From: Candidatus Methanomethylophilaceae archaeon
GTDB lineage: Archaea > Thermoplasmatota > Thermoplasmata > Methanomassiliicoccales > Methanomethylophilaceae
Direction: 5' to 3'
Assembly: GCA_017475875.1 (NCBI GenBank)
Contig: JAFVET010000002.1
Location: 1-10,946 of the forward strand
DNA length: 10,946 nucleotides
A model generated the notes under the pieces. The model made no database searches. It had not been told where the DNA came from and saw only the letters and a list, made by a program, of their open reading frames with translations. The translations under genes and the position numbers were made by a program. Positions 1 to 8,561 of this stretch are shown piece after piece. Numbering within the stretch: the stretch's first letter is position 1; each line of letters begins with the position of its first letter.

Positions 1-44
1 AATCCTTTCCGGTTCGATTTGTAATGGGACGAAGCGCGGTATGA
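1..44 (+). other. Possible 3' end of an upstream reading frame abutting the first CobN-like gene
   Basis: Two frames are open from the left edge. One ends with TAA at 22-24. The other runs from base 3 and ends with TGA at 42-44, sharing ATGA with the start of the CobN-like gene. The second frame also contains an ATG at 24, which would give a six-codon peptide. Either could be the tail of a preceding gene that is transcriptionally or translationally coupled to the CobN-like gene, or the stretch could simply be leader sequence. No clear TATA box or Shine-Dalgarno sequence is visible here. Too little sequence is present to identify a product. Confidence 0.2.
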
Positions 45-3000
45 AGGTCGTTTACGTCAGTATACAATCCATAGGTTCCGATTCGTTGGGCATCCTTTAT
101 AGGAGACATGCCGACGAGGTGTCGAAAGATTTGGAATTCCATGGATACGACTATTCCGCTCTCAACGATTCTCCACTTTTGTATCGCGATCTCAAAACCG
201 ATTCTAAAGTCGCGGATTTTGTCATTGTAAGTTGTATGGCCGATCCGGACAAACTTCATCGTTTCAACGATTACCTGGAATATATCGGAGGCCTCGGTGC
301 CATCGTTTTCATCTATGTCGGTAACGCCGAAATCAGGGAACTGTACCGTGGAAGGTTTTCCCGTTCCATAGAGGAATATGATGCCTTGGTCTCGTGTTTC
401 AATTACAAAGGGGAACGCAACGAGCTGAAAGTGTTGGATTGGATGTTTTCCGTTTTCGAGGGAACATACATCGAACCACCTGTCGCCGAGGTATCGGAGA
501 ACACCGGGATATACCATTCCGGAAGGCTTTGGAACGATATAGATGAATACATTTCCGAATGTGATGTGGGAAAACCGTTCATAGGGATAGTGATCGATGC
601 CGGATCATGGCTTTATCAGGACCTTTCTTCGGTTGATGCGCTCATTGAAGCCATCGAGAACAGGGGTTATTCCACGATTCCCATACTTTTCGCCAACATG
701 GTCAGCAAGGGACATGACCTCTACCGTAGTTCGGAGCAGGTTCTATGTGGATTTTTCACCAAAGACGGCGAATGCGTCGTCGAAGCCATCATCGTGTGTT
801 CGGGATTCTCGTTGTTGGTCAATTCGAAGACCGAAGGTACGGGATTGGCTACTCCCGATTCGGAGAACTATCTCCTCCATACCCTCAACGTCCCTGTGAT
901 ACATGTGATGACGGTCAGGAAGTATACGGAATACTCCGAAGACGTCAAAGGAATGGAAAAATCCGAATTGTTCACCCAGGTCGTCTGGCCGGAAGTGGAT
1001 GGGCAGATGACCACGGTTCCATTCTCCATGAAGGACGGATCCCGTGTCGGTAAGACCGCACCGATCTCCGAACGCATAGATCACATCGTCAGAATGACTG
1101 ACAACTGGGTCAGGCTCCGTCGCACTCCGGCTTCCGAACGCAGAATCGCCATATTGATGTATCAGAGCATGGAAACTTCTGGGGATATCGGTCATGCAGG
1201 TGGATTGGACGTCTCCGAATCGGTGGCGGCCATTCTCAGAAACATGTATGATGAAGGCTACGACCTCGGCGACGACTGTCCCATGACCGGACGCGACCTC
1301 GTCGACAGCCTCATGGCAGGTGTGACCAACAATCTGACGAACGATTCGGATTCATTCATCAGAGACCATGCGGAAGCATTGGTGTCGGTGGAAAAGTACC
1401 GCCGTGACGTCTACGACCCTGCTCCGGAGTTCAATCGTGACGGAATGAGGGAGAACTGGGGTGAACCACCCGGTACTGTGCAGGTGTCCGATGGCAAGAT
1501 CGTGATTCCAGGAAGGCTCTATGGGAACGTCTTCGTGGGATATCAACCCCCGAGAGCCATGTTCGAGCAGCTTGACAAGGTCATGCACGACCCGCACATC
1601 GTGATTCCGCATCAGTATCTAGAGTATTACCACTGGTTGCAGTACGACTTCAAAGCCAATGCGGTCGTACACATGGGTACCCACGGTTCCATAGAGTGGC
1701 TTCCCGGTAAATCGGTGGGGTTGTCGCGCAGCTGTTATCCCGATCTGACTTTGGACGCGCTCCCTCATTTCTATCCGTATCTCATCAACGACCCCGGAGA
1801 GGGTATTCAGACGAAAAGGAGGACCGAGGCGGTCGTGATCGGTCACATGAGTCCCGCCATGGGACGTGCTGGAAGCTACGACGACACCGCGAGGCTCGAA
1901 AGTCTGGTCCAAGAATATCTCAAGAACAGGATATCATACACGCAGGACAGGAAGGATTCGCTTTTGGAACTCATACGCGAGACGGCCAACGAGCATTCCC
2001 TGCTCACCGACATGGGATTGACGGACGATGTGGATCTGGAGACGCTCCGTGACCGGTTGGAAGATCTCAACGACTACCTCTTCGAATTGAAGGATTCCAT
2101 CATCCGTACGAACCTGCACGTCCTCGGGAAACCCCCGGAAGGTACGCACAAGAAGGACGAGGCGTATTCGATAATGAGGTTGAGGAATGGGAGCGTTCCT
2201 TCGATACGCGAAGCCTATGCCGAATCCATCGGGGTAGAATTGGATGAGATTATGACCGATCCCTCCGGAACGGGACCGGACGGGAGGTTGAACTCGGAGA
2301 TAGCGGACGAGATAGATTCCGTCTCATGGGACATCGTGGCATCGATGGTGGATGGGAGGACGTTGGATGAGACGAGGTCGGAATTCGGTCTCGGTCATTC
2401 CGACGATTTGGACGTCTGCATGCGGTACATCCGCGACGTTCTTTCTCCCAATCTGGACCGCACCGCCGACGAACTGCGTAACCTGATGAGGGGATTCTCC
2501 GGCGAATTTGTTCCTTCAGGGCCTTCCGGTGCACCTACCCGCGGAGGTGCAGACATCCTACCGACAGGTCGCAACTTCTACACGTTGGATCCGGAGGCAG
2601 TGCCGACGCGCAGTTCCTGGAGGTCGGGATGTCGCATGGCGGACCAGATGATCTCGCGTTTCGTCGAAGACCATGGGAAGTATCCGCACGACATAGGATT
2701 CATAATGTGGGCCACGGACAACATGAAGACCAACGGGGACGACATCGCGTACGTCCTGTGGCTGATGGGTGTGCGTCCCATATGGTCCGAGATATCCAAT
2801 ACGGTCACCGGACTGGAGGTGGTACCGTTGTCGGAACTGAAGAGGCCCAGGCTCGACGTCTCCATACGTATCACCGGACTGTTCAGGGACACTTTTCCTA
2901 ATATAATCGACCTGATCGACGATGCGGTGGACCTCGTATGCGACCTCGACGAGTCGGACGAGGAGAACTATCTGGCCTCCAACCTCAGGAAGGAGATAGA

Positions 3001-3778
3001 GGAGGACATCGAGAAGGGCATCCCACCTGACGAGGCCCGTCGTACCGCCAAGATCAGGATGTTCGGTTCGCCTCCGGGGGATTACGGTGTCGGAGTGGAT
3101 GTGCTCATCGATTCCGGGAAATGGGAGGGGACGTCCGACCTGGCCGACGCCTACATAAATTGGAGTTGCTACGCATACGGAAAAGACCTGTACGGCAGAC
3201 GCATGCCCGAGCAGTTCCTCCGTCGTTTCAGGAAATCGGAGATCACCATAAAGAACATGTCCGACCGTGAGACGGACATATTCGACATCGACGACGTCTA
3301 CACGTATCTCGGAGGCCTCAATGCACTGGTCAGGGCCTACGGGGACCATCCGTTGTACAGTGTCATCGGGGACGATTCGGATCCGGACCGTTCGAAGACG
3401 AGGTCCCTGGCCGACGAATGCAGGTTCGTGTTCCGTTCGAAGGTCCTCAACCCACGTTTCCTCAACGGGTTGAAGGAGCATGGTTACAGCGGTGTGATAG
3501 TCCTGGCCAACATCTCGAAGTTCATGATCGGTTGGGACGGGACCTCGGACAGCCTCGACGAATGGATGTACGACGAATACTGCGAGAAGTTCGTGTTCGA
3601 CGAGGAGACCTTGCAGTGGATGAAGGACCAGAACCCGGATGCGTTGATGGATATCCTCTCGAATCTGTCCGAGGCCATGGAGAGGTCGTTCTGGAATCCG
3701 GACGATGACGTGAAACAACGGCTCAGGGACATAGCTCTGGAAGTCGACGAGAGACTAGAGGACTTCTACGACAGGTGA
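41..3778 (+). CDS. cobN: CobN/ChlH-family tetrapyrrole metal-chelatase large subunit (paralog 1)
   Basis: This 1245-residue protein has the full length usual for CobN (about 1250 residues), the large porphyrin- or corrin-binding subunit of class I ATP-dependent chelatases. Family hallmarks occur in order: a divergent N-terminal region with a domain starting near residue 178, GEPPG at 474-478, the signature HMGTHGSIEWLPGK at 544-557, DPGEG followed by KRRTEAV, GRN at 843-845, NMKTNGDDIAYVLW starting at 894, KRPRLDV at 934-940, then the C-terminal ECRFVFRSKVLNPRF and MIGWDG motifs. H544, H548 and E552 of the signature are intact, so an active fold is expected. It should be cytoplasmic. The start aligns with that of the paralog at 3783-7460, but no good Shine-Dalgarno is visible before it. 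The 5' third is visibly more AT-rich than the rest of the gene. The family assignment is firm. Metal, substrate and direction (insertion or removal) are not, because no ChlI/ChlD or CobST partner lies nearby. Archaeal cobalt and F430 nickel insertion normally use the small CbiX/CfbA chelatase, so a role other than cobalt insertion is plausible. Confidence 0.9.
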   Translation: MKVVYVSIQSIGSDSLGILYRRHADEVSKDLEFHGYDYSALNDSPLLYRDLKTDSKVADFVIVSCMADPDKLHRFNDYLEYIGGLGAIVFIYVGNAEIRELYRGRFSRSIEEYDALVSCFNYKGERNELKVLDWMFSVFEGTYIEPPVAEVSENTGIYHSGRLWNDIDEYISECDVGKPFIGIVIDAGSWLYQDLSSVDALIEAIENRGYSTIPILFANMVSKGHDLYRSSEQVLCGFFTKDGECVVEAIIVCSGFSLLVNSKTEGTGLATPDSENYLLHTLNVPVIHVMTVRKYTEYSEDVKGMEKSELFTQVVWPEVDGQMTTVPFSMKDGSRVGKTAPISERIDHIVRMTDNWVRLRRTPASERRIAILMYQSMETSGDIGHAGGLDVSESVAAILRNMYDEGYDLGDDCPMTGRDLVDSLMAGVTNNLTNDSDSFIRDHAEALVSVEKYRRDVYDPAPEFNRDGMRENWGEPPGTVQVSDGKIVIPGRLYGNVFVGYQPPRAMFEQLDKVMHDPHIVIPHQYLEYYHWLQYDFKANAVVHMGTHGSIEWLPGKSVGLSRSCYPDLTLDALPHFYPYLINDPGEGIQTKRRTEAVVIGHMSPAMGRAGSYDDTARLESLVQEYLKNRISYTQDRKDSLLELIRETANEHSLLTDMGLTDDVDLETLRDRLEDLNDYLFELKDSIIRTNLHVLGKPPEGTHKKDEAYSIMRLRNGSVPSIREAYAESIGVELDEIMTDPSGTGPDGRLNSEIADEIDSVSWDIVASMVDGRTLDETRSEFGLGHSDDLDVCMRYIRDVLSPNLDRTADELRNLMRGFSGEFVPSGPSGAPTRGGADILPTGRNFYTLDPEAVPTRSSWRSGCRMADQMISRFVEDHGKYPHDIGFIMWATDNMKTNGDDIAYVLWLMGVRPIWSEISNTVTGLEVVPLSELKRPRLDVSIRITGLFRDTFPNIIDLIDDAVDLVCDLDESDEENYLASNLRKEIEEDIEKGIPPDEARRTAKIRMFGSPPGDYGVGVDVLIDSGKWEGTSDLADAYINWSCYAYGKDLYGRRMPEQFLRRFRKSEITIKNMSDRETDIFDIDDVYTYLGGLNALVRAYGDHPLYSVIGDDSDPDRSKTRSLADECRFVFRSKVLNPRFLNGLKEHGYSGVIVLANISKFMIGWDGTSDSLDEWMYDEYCEKFVFDEETLQWMKDQNPDALMDILSNLSEAMERSFWNPDDDVKQRLRDIALEVDERLEDFYDR

Positions 3779-3782
3779 ACGG

Positions 3783-6700
3783 TCAGGTGTCCCTTCTTCT
3801 GAGACGGTCGTCGCTCTCTTCGACGGATCCCTCCACCTCAAGATAGACGTCCCTGAGGCGTTCCACCATCTCGTCGTCGGCGTTCCAAAGTTTCCTGTCG
3901 ACACATTCGATGAGACATGTGACGATTTCCAGAAGGGAGTACGGGTTCTCCCTCTCGATCCACTCCCTCGAACGGCCGAACACCACGTGCTCCGCGAACT
4001 CTTTGAACATCCAGTCCTCCATCGCTCCGCAGGATGCCGCCCACCCGATCATGTATTCGGCGGTTATGGCCAGGACCGTGGCTCCGTGATACCCGTGTTT
4101 CTCGAGTCCTTCGAGGTACCTCTCGTTGAGGAACCTGCTGCGCATGACCAGGCCGCACTCCTCCGTGGCCGTACGGACTTTGGGTCTGGAAGGGTCGGCG
4201 GTATCACCTATCAGCAGTTCCAGGTCCCGGCCCGTCTCCGATTTCGTCAACGCGGCTATGCCTCCGAGGTAGGAAAACACGTCGTCCCCGGTGAAAACGT
4301 CGATCTGGCGGTCGGGCATGTTCTTGACTCCGACATTGGCCCTGGTGAGTTTTCTCACGAAGGCCTCCTCCATCTCGACTTCGACGCCGTCACCGGTGAA
4401 GCCGCGTCCTCCCCATACCTTGTACACCTGTGCCAGGTCGTCGACGTCGTCCCAGTTTCTCTGGTAGATGGCGTTCATGATTCCTCCGCTGTACGTTCCC
4501 GCACGTCCCCCTAGCACTCTCACTTTGGCTAGGCGCACCGCTTCGTCTTCAGGAATTCCCGATTCTATGTTTTCTGCTATCTCCTTCGACAGGTTCGCCC
4601 GTAGATAGTTGTCCTCCTCCGATTCGTCCAGTGACGATGCGATCTCCACCGCCCTGTTGACCACGCCCACCAGGTTGGGGAAGACGTCTCTGAACAGTCC
4701 GGTTATCCTCACCACGACATCCAGGCGGGGACGTTTGAGTTCCTCCAGTGGAATCGGCTCGAGTGAGCCTATGTGGCCGTTCCTCTGCCATGTGGGTCTG
4801 ATACCCATCAACCAGAGTATGTAGGCCAGGTCCTCGCCGTTGTTCTTCATCGTATCCGTTGCGAATATGACGAATGCTATGGTGTTGGGGTAGGCTCCGT
4901 GTTCCTCGGTGTAGCGGGCCAGCATAGTCTCGGCGTTGCGCACGCCGTTCTCCCATCCGGTACGGGTGGGGAGGGCGTCGGGATCGATGCCGTACGTGTT
5001 CCGGCCGGTGGGCAGTGCGTTGGTCTGTCCACGGGAAACGGCTCCCGGTGGGCCCGGAACGATGTACTTCCCGGAAAGGGCGTCGACCACCGTGTCGAGT
5101 TCGCGCCCGGTGGAGAGCATGGATGGGACGAGCCTGGTGCAGATATAATCGCAGATGCGTCCTATCCTGCCGTCGGGGTCGGGTACGTTTGGAACGGTCC
5201 CAGGTTCGAACCCCGTATCGTACAGGCTTTGCACGATGGATGTGCATCTCTCTTCAATCGGTTCGATGTCCCTTTCGCGGTCGAATCCGAACGCGTCCGC
5301 AACCGCATCCCTCAACGAGTCCCCCGCATCTCCCTTGACCCTCAGGCTGGACACGACCGAATCCACCAGTTGACGACCTTCCGGGTTCCTTCCCATGACG
5401 TGCAGGCCGTAGGGCATCAGGGTGTCCCTTATCTCCTCCAGTCTGTCTGCTATCGTTCCCACCATGTTCGGAAGTTCCGGGTCTTCCGAATCTATACCGA
5501 GCGAGGTACCGATGGATTCCTCCATGAGTTTCAGACGTATTTTATCCAGTAGGATCGTCCTGTCGCGTTCAGGAGAGGTCGTTCCCTGGTCCAGGTATTC
5601 CTTGGTGAGTCCGTCGAGCTCTTCGAGCGCACCGCTCAGTTCCGAACGGACCATGGTCGGTGCGCTGTAACCATCGAGAACCGCCTCCGAGCGTCTCTTC
5701 GCCTGGACCCCCTCGCCAGGGTTGTCGATTATGTACGGATAGATGTTCGGGAGACAGTCCAGTGCGATGTCCGGGTAGCAGTTGGACGAGAGTCCGGTGT
5801 TCTTCCCGGGAAGCCATTCGAGGTTGCCGTGGGTTCCGAGGTGGATGACGGCATCGGCATGGAACGATTCCCTCAGCCACAGGTGGAAAGCGTTGTACTG
5901 GTGGTGAGGTGGCAGCACGGGGTCGTGGTACATTCTGTCGGGGTCGTCCCAGGAACGCAGCGGTTGCATCGTGACCAGGATGTTGCCGAAGAACGTTCCA
6001 GGGACGACGAGGGAACCGGCGGTCACGAAGAGGTCACCTGGGGGTTCGCCCCATCTTTCGGTCGTGTCCCTGCGGTTGAACTCCGGTATCCCTTCGAACC
6101 ATTCGGAGTATGTTTTCTCATTGACGAGGCCGGCTTTCGTCATACGGACCTCTTCGTCGTCGTATGCGTCGAAATCGTTGTTCACCCTGGAGATGAGGAT
6201 GTCAAGGAGGGTGCGACCGTCCGGAGGTATGTTCTCGACCCTGTATCCCTCGGTTTTCAGTCTGTGGAGTATCGCCACTATCGATTCTGCGCTGTCCAAG
6301 CCCGCCGCCGAACCTATGCGGCCGTTATCCCCCATTTTCTGATAGGTTATTATGGCGACCTTCTTGTCGGCGTTGTCCTTGCGACGGAGGGACACCCAAT
6401 TGCGGACGGTTCTGGCGAGGTGGTCTATCCTGTCCGGGATGGGGACGGTCACGGCGTTCCTGTCCTTGTCGCGGGTCAGCGCCCCGATTGGGACGGTGTC
6501 TATCTGTCCGTCGAGTTCGGCCCAGGCCGTGAAGCTGCTCACGGTCTTCTTGTCGGCCCCGGCCCTCATGTCCGAGAAATCGAGATATCCTCCCTGCGCG
6601 AGCATGGTTTGGAACACGGGTACCCCGGTGAGTCCCTTGAGGAAGTTGCTTTCGTCGTCCAGGTCGCACCCGGCGCTGACGAGAAGGGAGAACGGGGAGA

Positions 6701-7460
6701 TGCAGATCACGGCATCGATTCTGCTCCTCCCGTCTTTCATGAAGTATCTCGAGAACACCTCCCTGGCGTTGGAAGGGCCGTCGGTCACAGTCGATGCACC
6801 TGGGAATATGACCGTCAGGGTCTGGAGTCCGTACGAACGGAGATGGTCCACCAGCATGTCGACGCACCCCATCCCGATGGTACGGAACATGTAGGTGCGT
6901 ATGAGTATGCCCATTGTAGGGCGGGTCTCGTCCAAACCGAGGTCGTCGGGGAGGATGTCAGATGGATCCGACTCTCCTTTGGTGTAAATCCCCTGCGAAC
7001 ACACGCTCACAGGTAGACGGATGTCCTCGTCGGTAAGACCGACTATGTTAGTGCAATGCTTGACGACCTCGTATTCGTCCACGTTCTTTATGTCCCCGAG
7101 GAGCAGGTACATCAGGTTCCATTCCATGTCGTTTCCTTTGAACATGGGCCTGTAGGCCTCGCTCAGGTCGGCGTTGGGGCAGTGGACCAGTATGTTGACA
7201 TCCTTCAGGCGGTCCAATATGCGCCCGAGTCTCGCGAACTTCTGGGGAGCGTAGAGGAAACGTATCAGGACTATGTCCGCGCCCTTGCAGGCGTCGACGA
7301 GTTCCGCGTATACTAGGGGGTCTGTATCGATGGAGGTGACGTCGAAGAACACGGGCTCCACACGTATCCCGGTATCGCGTCCGTATCTTTCGCACGCATC
7401 CCTCACCGTCTTCTCCGAGTTCAGCGAACCGTCCACATATACTATCCTTATCTGTTCCAT
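3783..7460 (-). CDS. cobN: CobN/ChlH-family tetrapyrrole metal-chelatase large subunit (paralog 2), in the transporter operon
   Basis: This 1225-residue protein is a second full-length CobN-like subunit. The ATG at 7458-7460 is preferred over the upstream in-frame ATG at 7497-7499 because GGAGTG lies 7 bases before it, the protein then begins MEQIRIVYV like the MKVVYV start of paralog 1, and motif numbering matches that paralog. Motifs: GEPPG at 471-475, HLGTHGNLEWLPGK from 540, NPGEG then KRRSEAV, GRN at 819-821, DTMKNNGEDLAYILW from 869, KRPRLDV from 909, KNMPDRQIDVF and the C-terminal MIGW motif. Signature residues H540, H544 and E548 are kept. The N-terminal 450 residues differ strongly from paralog 1, for example GILIRTYMF near 184 against GIVIDAGSW near 182, which suggests a different ligand or partner. 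It starts 39 bases after the stop of a FecCD permease gene on the same strand, so co-transcription with uptake genes is likely. It occupies the place where an ATPase gene often lies. Function as insertase or demetallase is unresolved. Confidence 0.9.
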   Translation of the reverse strand: MEQIRIVYVDGSLNSEKTVRDACERYGRDTGIRVEPVFFDVTSIDTDPLVYAELVDACKGADIVLIRFLYAPQKFARLGRILDRLKDVNILVHCPNADLSEAYRPMFKGNDMEWNLMYLLLGDIKNVDEYEVVKHCTNIVGLTDEDIRLPVSVCSQGIYTKGESDPSDILPDDLGLDETRPTMGILIRTYMFRTIGMGCVDMLVDHLRSYGLQTLTVIFPGASTVTDGPSNAREVFSRYFMKDGRSRIDAVICISPFSLLVSAGCDLDDESNFLKGLTGVPVFQTMLAQGGYLDFSDMRAGADKKTVSSFTAWAELDGQIDTVPIGALTRDKDRNAVTVPIPDRIDHLARTVRNWVSLRRKDNADKKVAIITYQKMGDNGRIGSAAGLDSAESIVAILHRLKTEGYRVENIPPDGRTLLDILISRVNNDFDAYDDEEVRMTKAGLVNEKTYSEWFEGIPEFNRRDTTERWGEPPGDLFVTAGSLVVPGTFFGNILVTMQPLRSWDDPDRMYHDPVLPPHHQYNAFHLWLRESFHADAVIHLGTHGNLEWLPGKNTGLSSNCYPDIALDCLPNIYPYIIDNPGEGVQAKRRSEAVLDGYSAPTMVRSELSGALEELDGLTKEYLDQGTTSPERDRTILLDKIRLKLMEESIGTSLGIDSEDPELPNMVGTIADRLEEIRDTLMPYGLHVMGRNPEGRQLVDSVVSSLRVKGDAGDSLRDAVADAFGFDRERDIEPIEERCTSIVQSLYDTGFEPGTVPNVPDPDGRIGRICDYICTRLVPSMLSTGRELDTVVDALSGKYIVPGPPGAVSRGQTNALPTGRNTYGIDPDALPTRTGWENGVRNAETMLARYTEEHGAYPNTIAFVIFATDTMKNNGEDLAYILWLMGIRPTWQRNGHIGSLEPIPLEELKRPRLDVVVRITGLFRDVFPNLVGVVNRAVEIASSLDESEEDNYLRANLSKEIAENIESGIPEDEAVRLAKVRVLGGRAGTYSGGIMNAIYQRNWDDVDDLAQVYKVWGGRGFTGDGVEVEMEEAFVRKLTRANVGVKNMPDRQIDVFTGDDVFSYLGGIAALTKSETGRDLELLIGDTADPSRPKVRTATEECGLVMRSRFLNERYLEGLEKHGYHGATVLAITAEYMIGWAASCGAMEDWMFKEFAEHVVFGRSREWIERENPYSLLEIVTCLIECVDRKLWNADDEMVERLRDVYLEVEGSVEESDDRLRRRDT

Positions 7461-7467
7461 CGAAAGC

Positions 7468-7473
7468 CACTCC
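7468..7473 (-). promoter_or_regulatory. Ribosome binding site that decides the start of CobN paralog 2
   Basis: On the minus strand GGAGTG ends 7 bases before the ATG at 7458-7460, a normal spacing for archaeal Shine-Dalgarno pairing. The competing upstream ATG at 7497-7499 directly follows the permease stop codon, and the only SD-like bases (GGTGA) touch it with no spacer, which is too close to work well. Confidence 0.6.
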
Positions 7474-7499
7474 AAGATTGTGTGATCAAACGTCACCAT

Positions 7500-8561
7500 T
7501 CACCAGTTCCAGGACGTTTTCCTGTTGCGTATCAGGAAGTAGAGGAACACGGGCGCCCCGATGAGTGCCGTGATGACCCCCACCGGCAGCGACACCAGGC
7601 GTGCGACTATGTCCGATACCAACAACATGAGCATCCCCATCGCGGCCGAACACGGTATGAGGTAACGGGCGTTCGATCCGGAGATCGTCCGGGCGAGGTG
7701 CGGGGCCACCAGTCCGACGAACCCGATGGTGCCCGTGAAGCACACCACGGTGGACGTGGTCAGGGATGCGACCAGCATGACCGCGGCAGATGTGCGGGAA
7801 TGGTTGATTCCCAGCGACTGCACCAGATTGCGGTTGGTGGTGAGGATGTTCAGGCGTCCAGCCATGTACGTCATGAATACGACCGACACCGTCGCCGCCG
7901 CGATCACGAAGGGCATGTCCGCCCAGGGGATGGTTCCCAGGGAACCGATCGCCCAACGGTAGGCCTCCGCAAGCTTGTTGGGTTCGGCGGTGACCTTCAT
8001 CAGGGTGGTCGCGGCCGAGAACAGGTACATGAGGGAGACCCCGACGAGGATGGTCATGGTGGGGGACGTCCTTTTGACGACCGATATCGCCAGTATGGCG
8101 GCCATGGGGATCAGGGAGAACACGAAGGCGTTCACGATCTGTCCCGCGATCAGGCCTCCGACCGGGAATATCGTGAATCCGGCCACTATGGACAGCGTGA
8201 CTCCGAAAGAAGCACCCGACGAGATGCCGACGGAATACGGGTCTGCAAGAGGGTTCCTCAAAACCATCTGCATCGCGGCTCCCGCCACGGAGAGCACGGC
8301 ACCGACGAGCACCGCCCCCAGCACATGGCCCATGTTCAGGTCACAGACGATGAAATCCTTCAGGTGTCCCTCGTATGTGTCGGGCGTATTTCCAAGGATG
8401 TGGTCGACGATTATCCCGTACGCCTCTGAGAAACCTATCGGGTAATCCCCCATCGATACCGAGAACACTATCAGGATCAGGCAAACGACCACCACCGCGA
8501 CGGTGAAGACGATGCTCCTGATGTTGTGGCGGACGTAGGTTTCCTTGGGTGTGGTCACCAT
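7500..8561 (-). CDS. FecCD/BtuC-family ABC transporter permease (second of the pair)
   Basis: This 353-residue polytopic membrane protein belongs to the FecCD/BtuC family, whose members carry about ten helices and import iron-siderophore, heme or cobalamin substrates. The first helix is at about residues 16-36. The family motif NPLADPYSVGISSGA begins at 103. The late cytoplasmic coupling region reads GTIGFVGLVAPHLAR, and the C-terminus reads LPVGVITALIGAP then FLIRNRK. The stretch before the second helix reads VCDLNMGHVL where the family usually has an LRLPR-like motif. The ATG at 8559-8561 overlaps the stop codon of the preceding permease by 7 bases, implying translational coupling and a heterodimeric channel. 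SD-like GGTGAT touches this ATG, so the GTG one codon later is also a possible start. The open frame continues far upstream, but that part is an out-of-frame shadow of the other permease and has no membrane character. The substrate cannot be told from sequence; corrinoid, heme-like compounds or siderophores all fit. Confidence 0.9.
   Translation of the reverse strand: MVTTPKETYVRHNIRSIVFTVAVVVVCLILIVFSVSMGDYPIGFSEAYGIIVDHILGNTPDTYEGHLKDFIVCDLNMGHVLGAVLVGAVLSVAGAAMQMVLRNPLADPYSVGISSGASFGVTLSIVAGFTIFPVGGLIAGQIVNAFVFSLIPMAAILAISVVKRTSPTMTILVGVSLMYLFSAATTLMKVTAEPNKLAEAYRWAIGSLGTIPWADMPFVIAAATVSVVFMTYMAGRLNILTTNRNLVQSLGINHSRTSAAVMLVASLTTSTVVCFTGTIGFVGLVAPHLARTISGSNARYLIPCSAAMGMLMLLVSDIVARLVSLPVGVITALIGAPVFLYFLIRNRKTSWNW

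Noticed and set aside
2558..3718. 386-codon antisense frame inside CobN paralog 1
   Set aside because: It lies opposite a strongly supported gene, has a composition typical of reverse-complement reading and shows no recognisable motif.
3779..3850. Shared bidirectional terminator at the convergent junction
   Set aside because: Only short imperfect GTCG/CGAC matches are present, with no stable stem followed by a T-run on either strand.
5829..7016. 395-codon plus-strand frame opposite CobN paralog 2
   Set aside because: It is a shadow of the real minus-strand gene. Gly, Val, Glu and His enrichment comes from complementary codon bias.
7461..7499. Upstream start giving a 1238-residue CobN paralog 2
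   Set aside because: That ATG has no usable ribosome binding site and adds 13 residues with no match in paralog 1. The ATG at 7458-7460 has GGAGTG at proper spacing.
7482..8429. 315-codon plus-strand frame opposite the second permease
   Set aside because: Extreme His, Arg, Asp and Gly content and no membrane or known domain pattern; it is a frame shadow of the permease gene.
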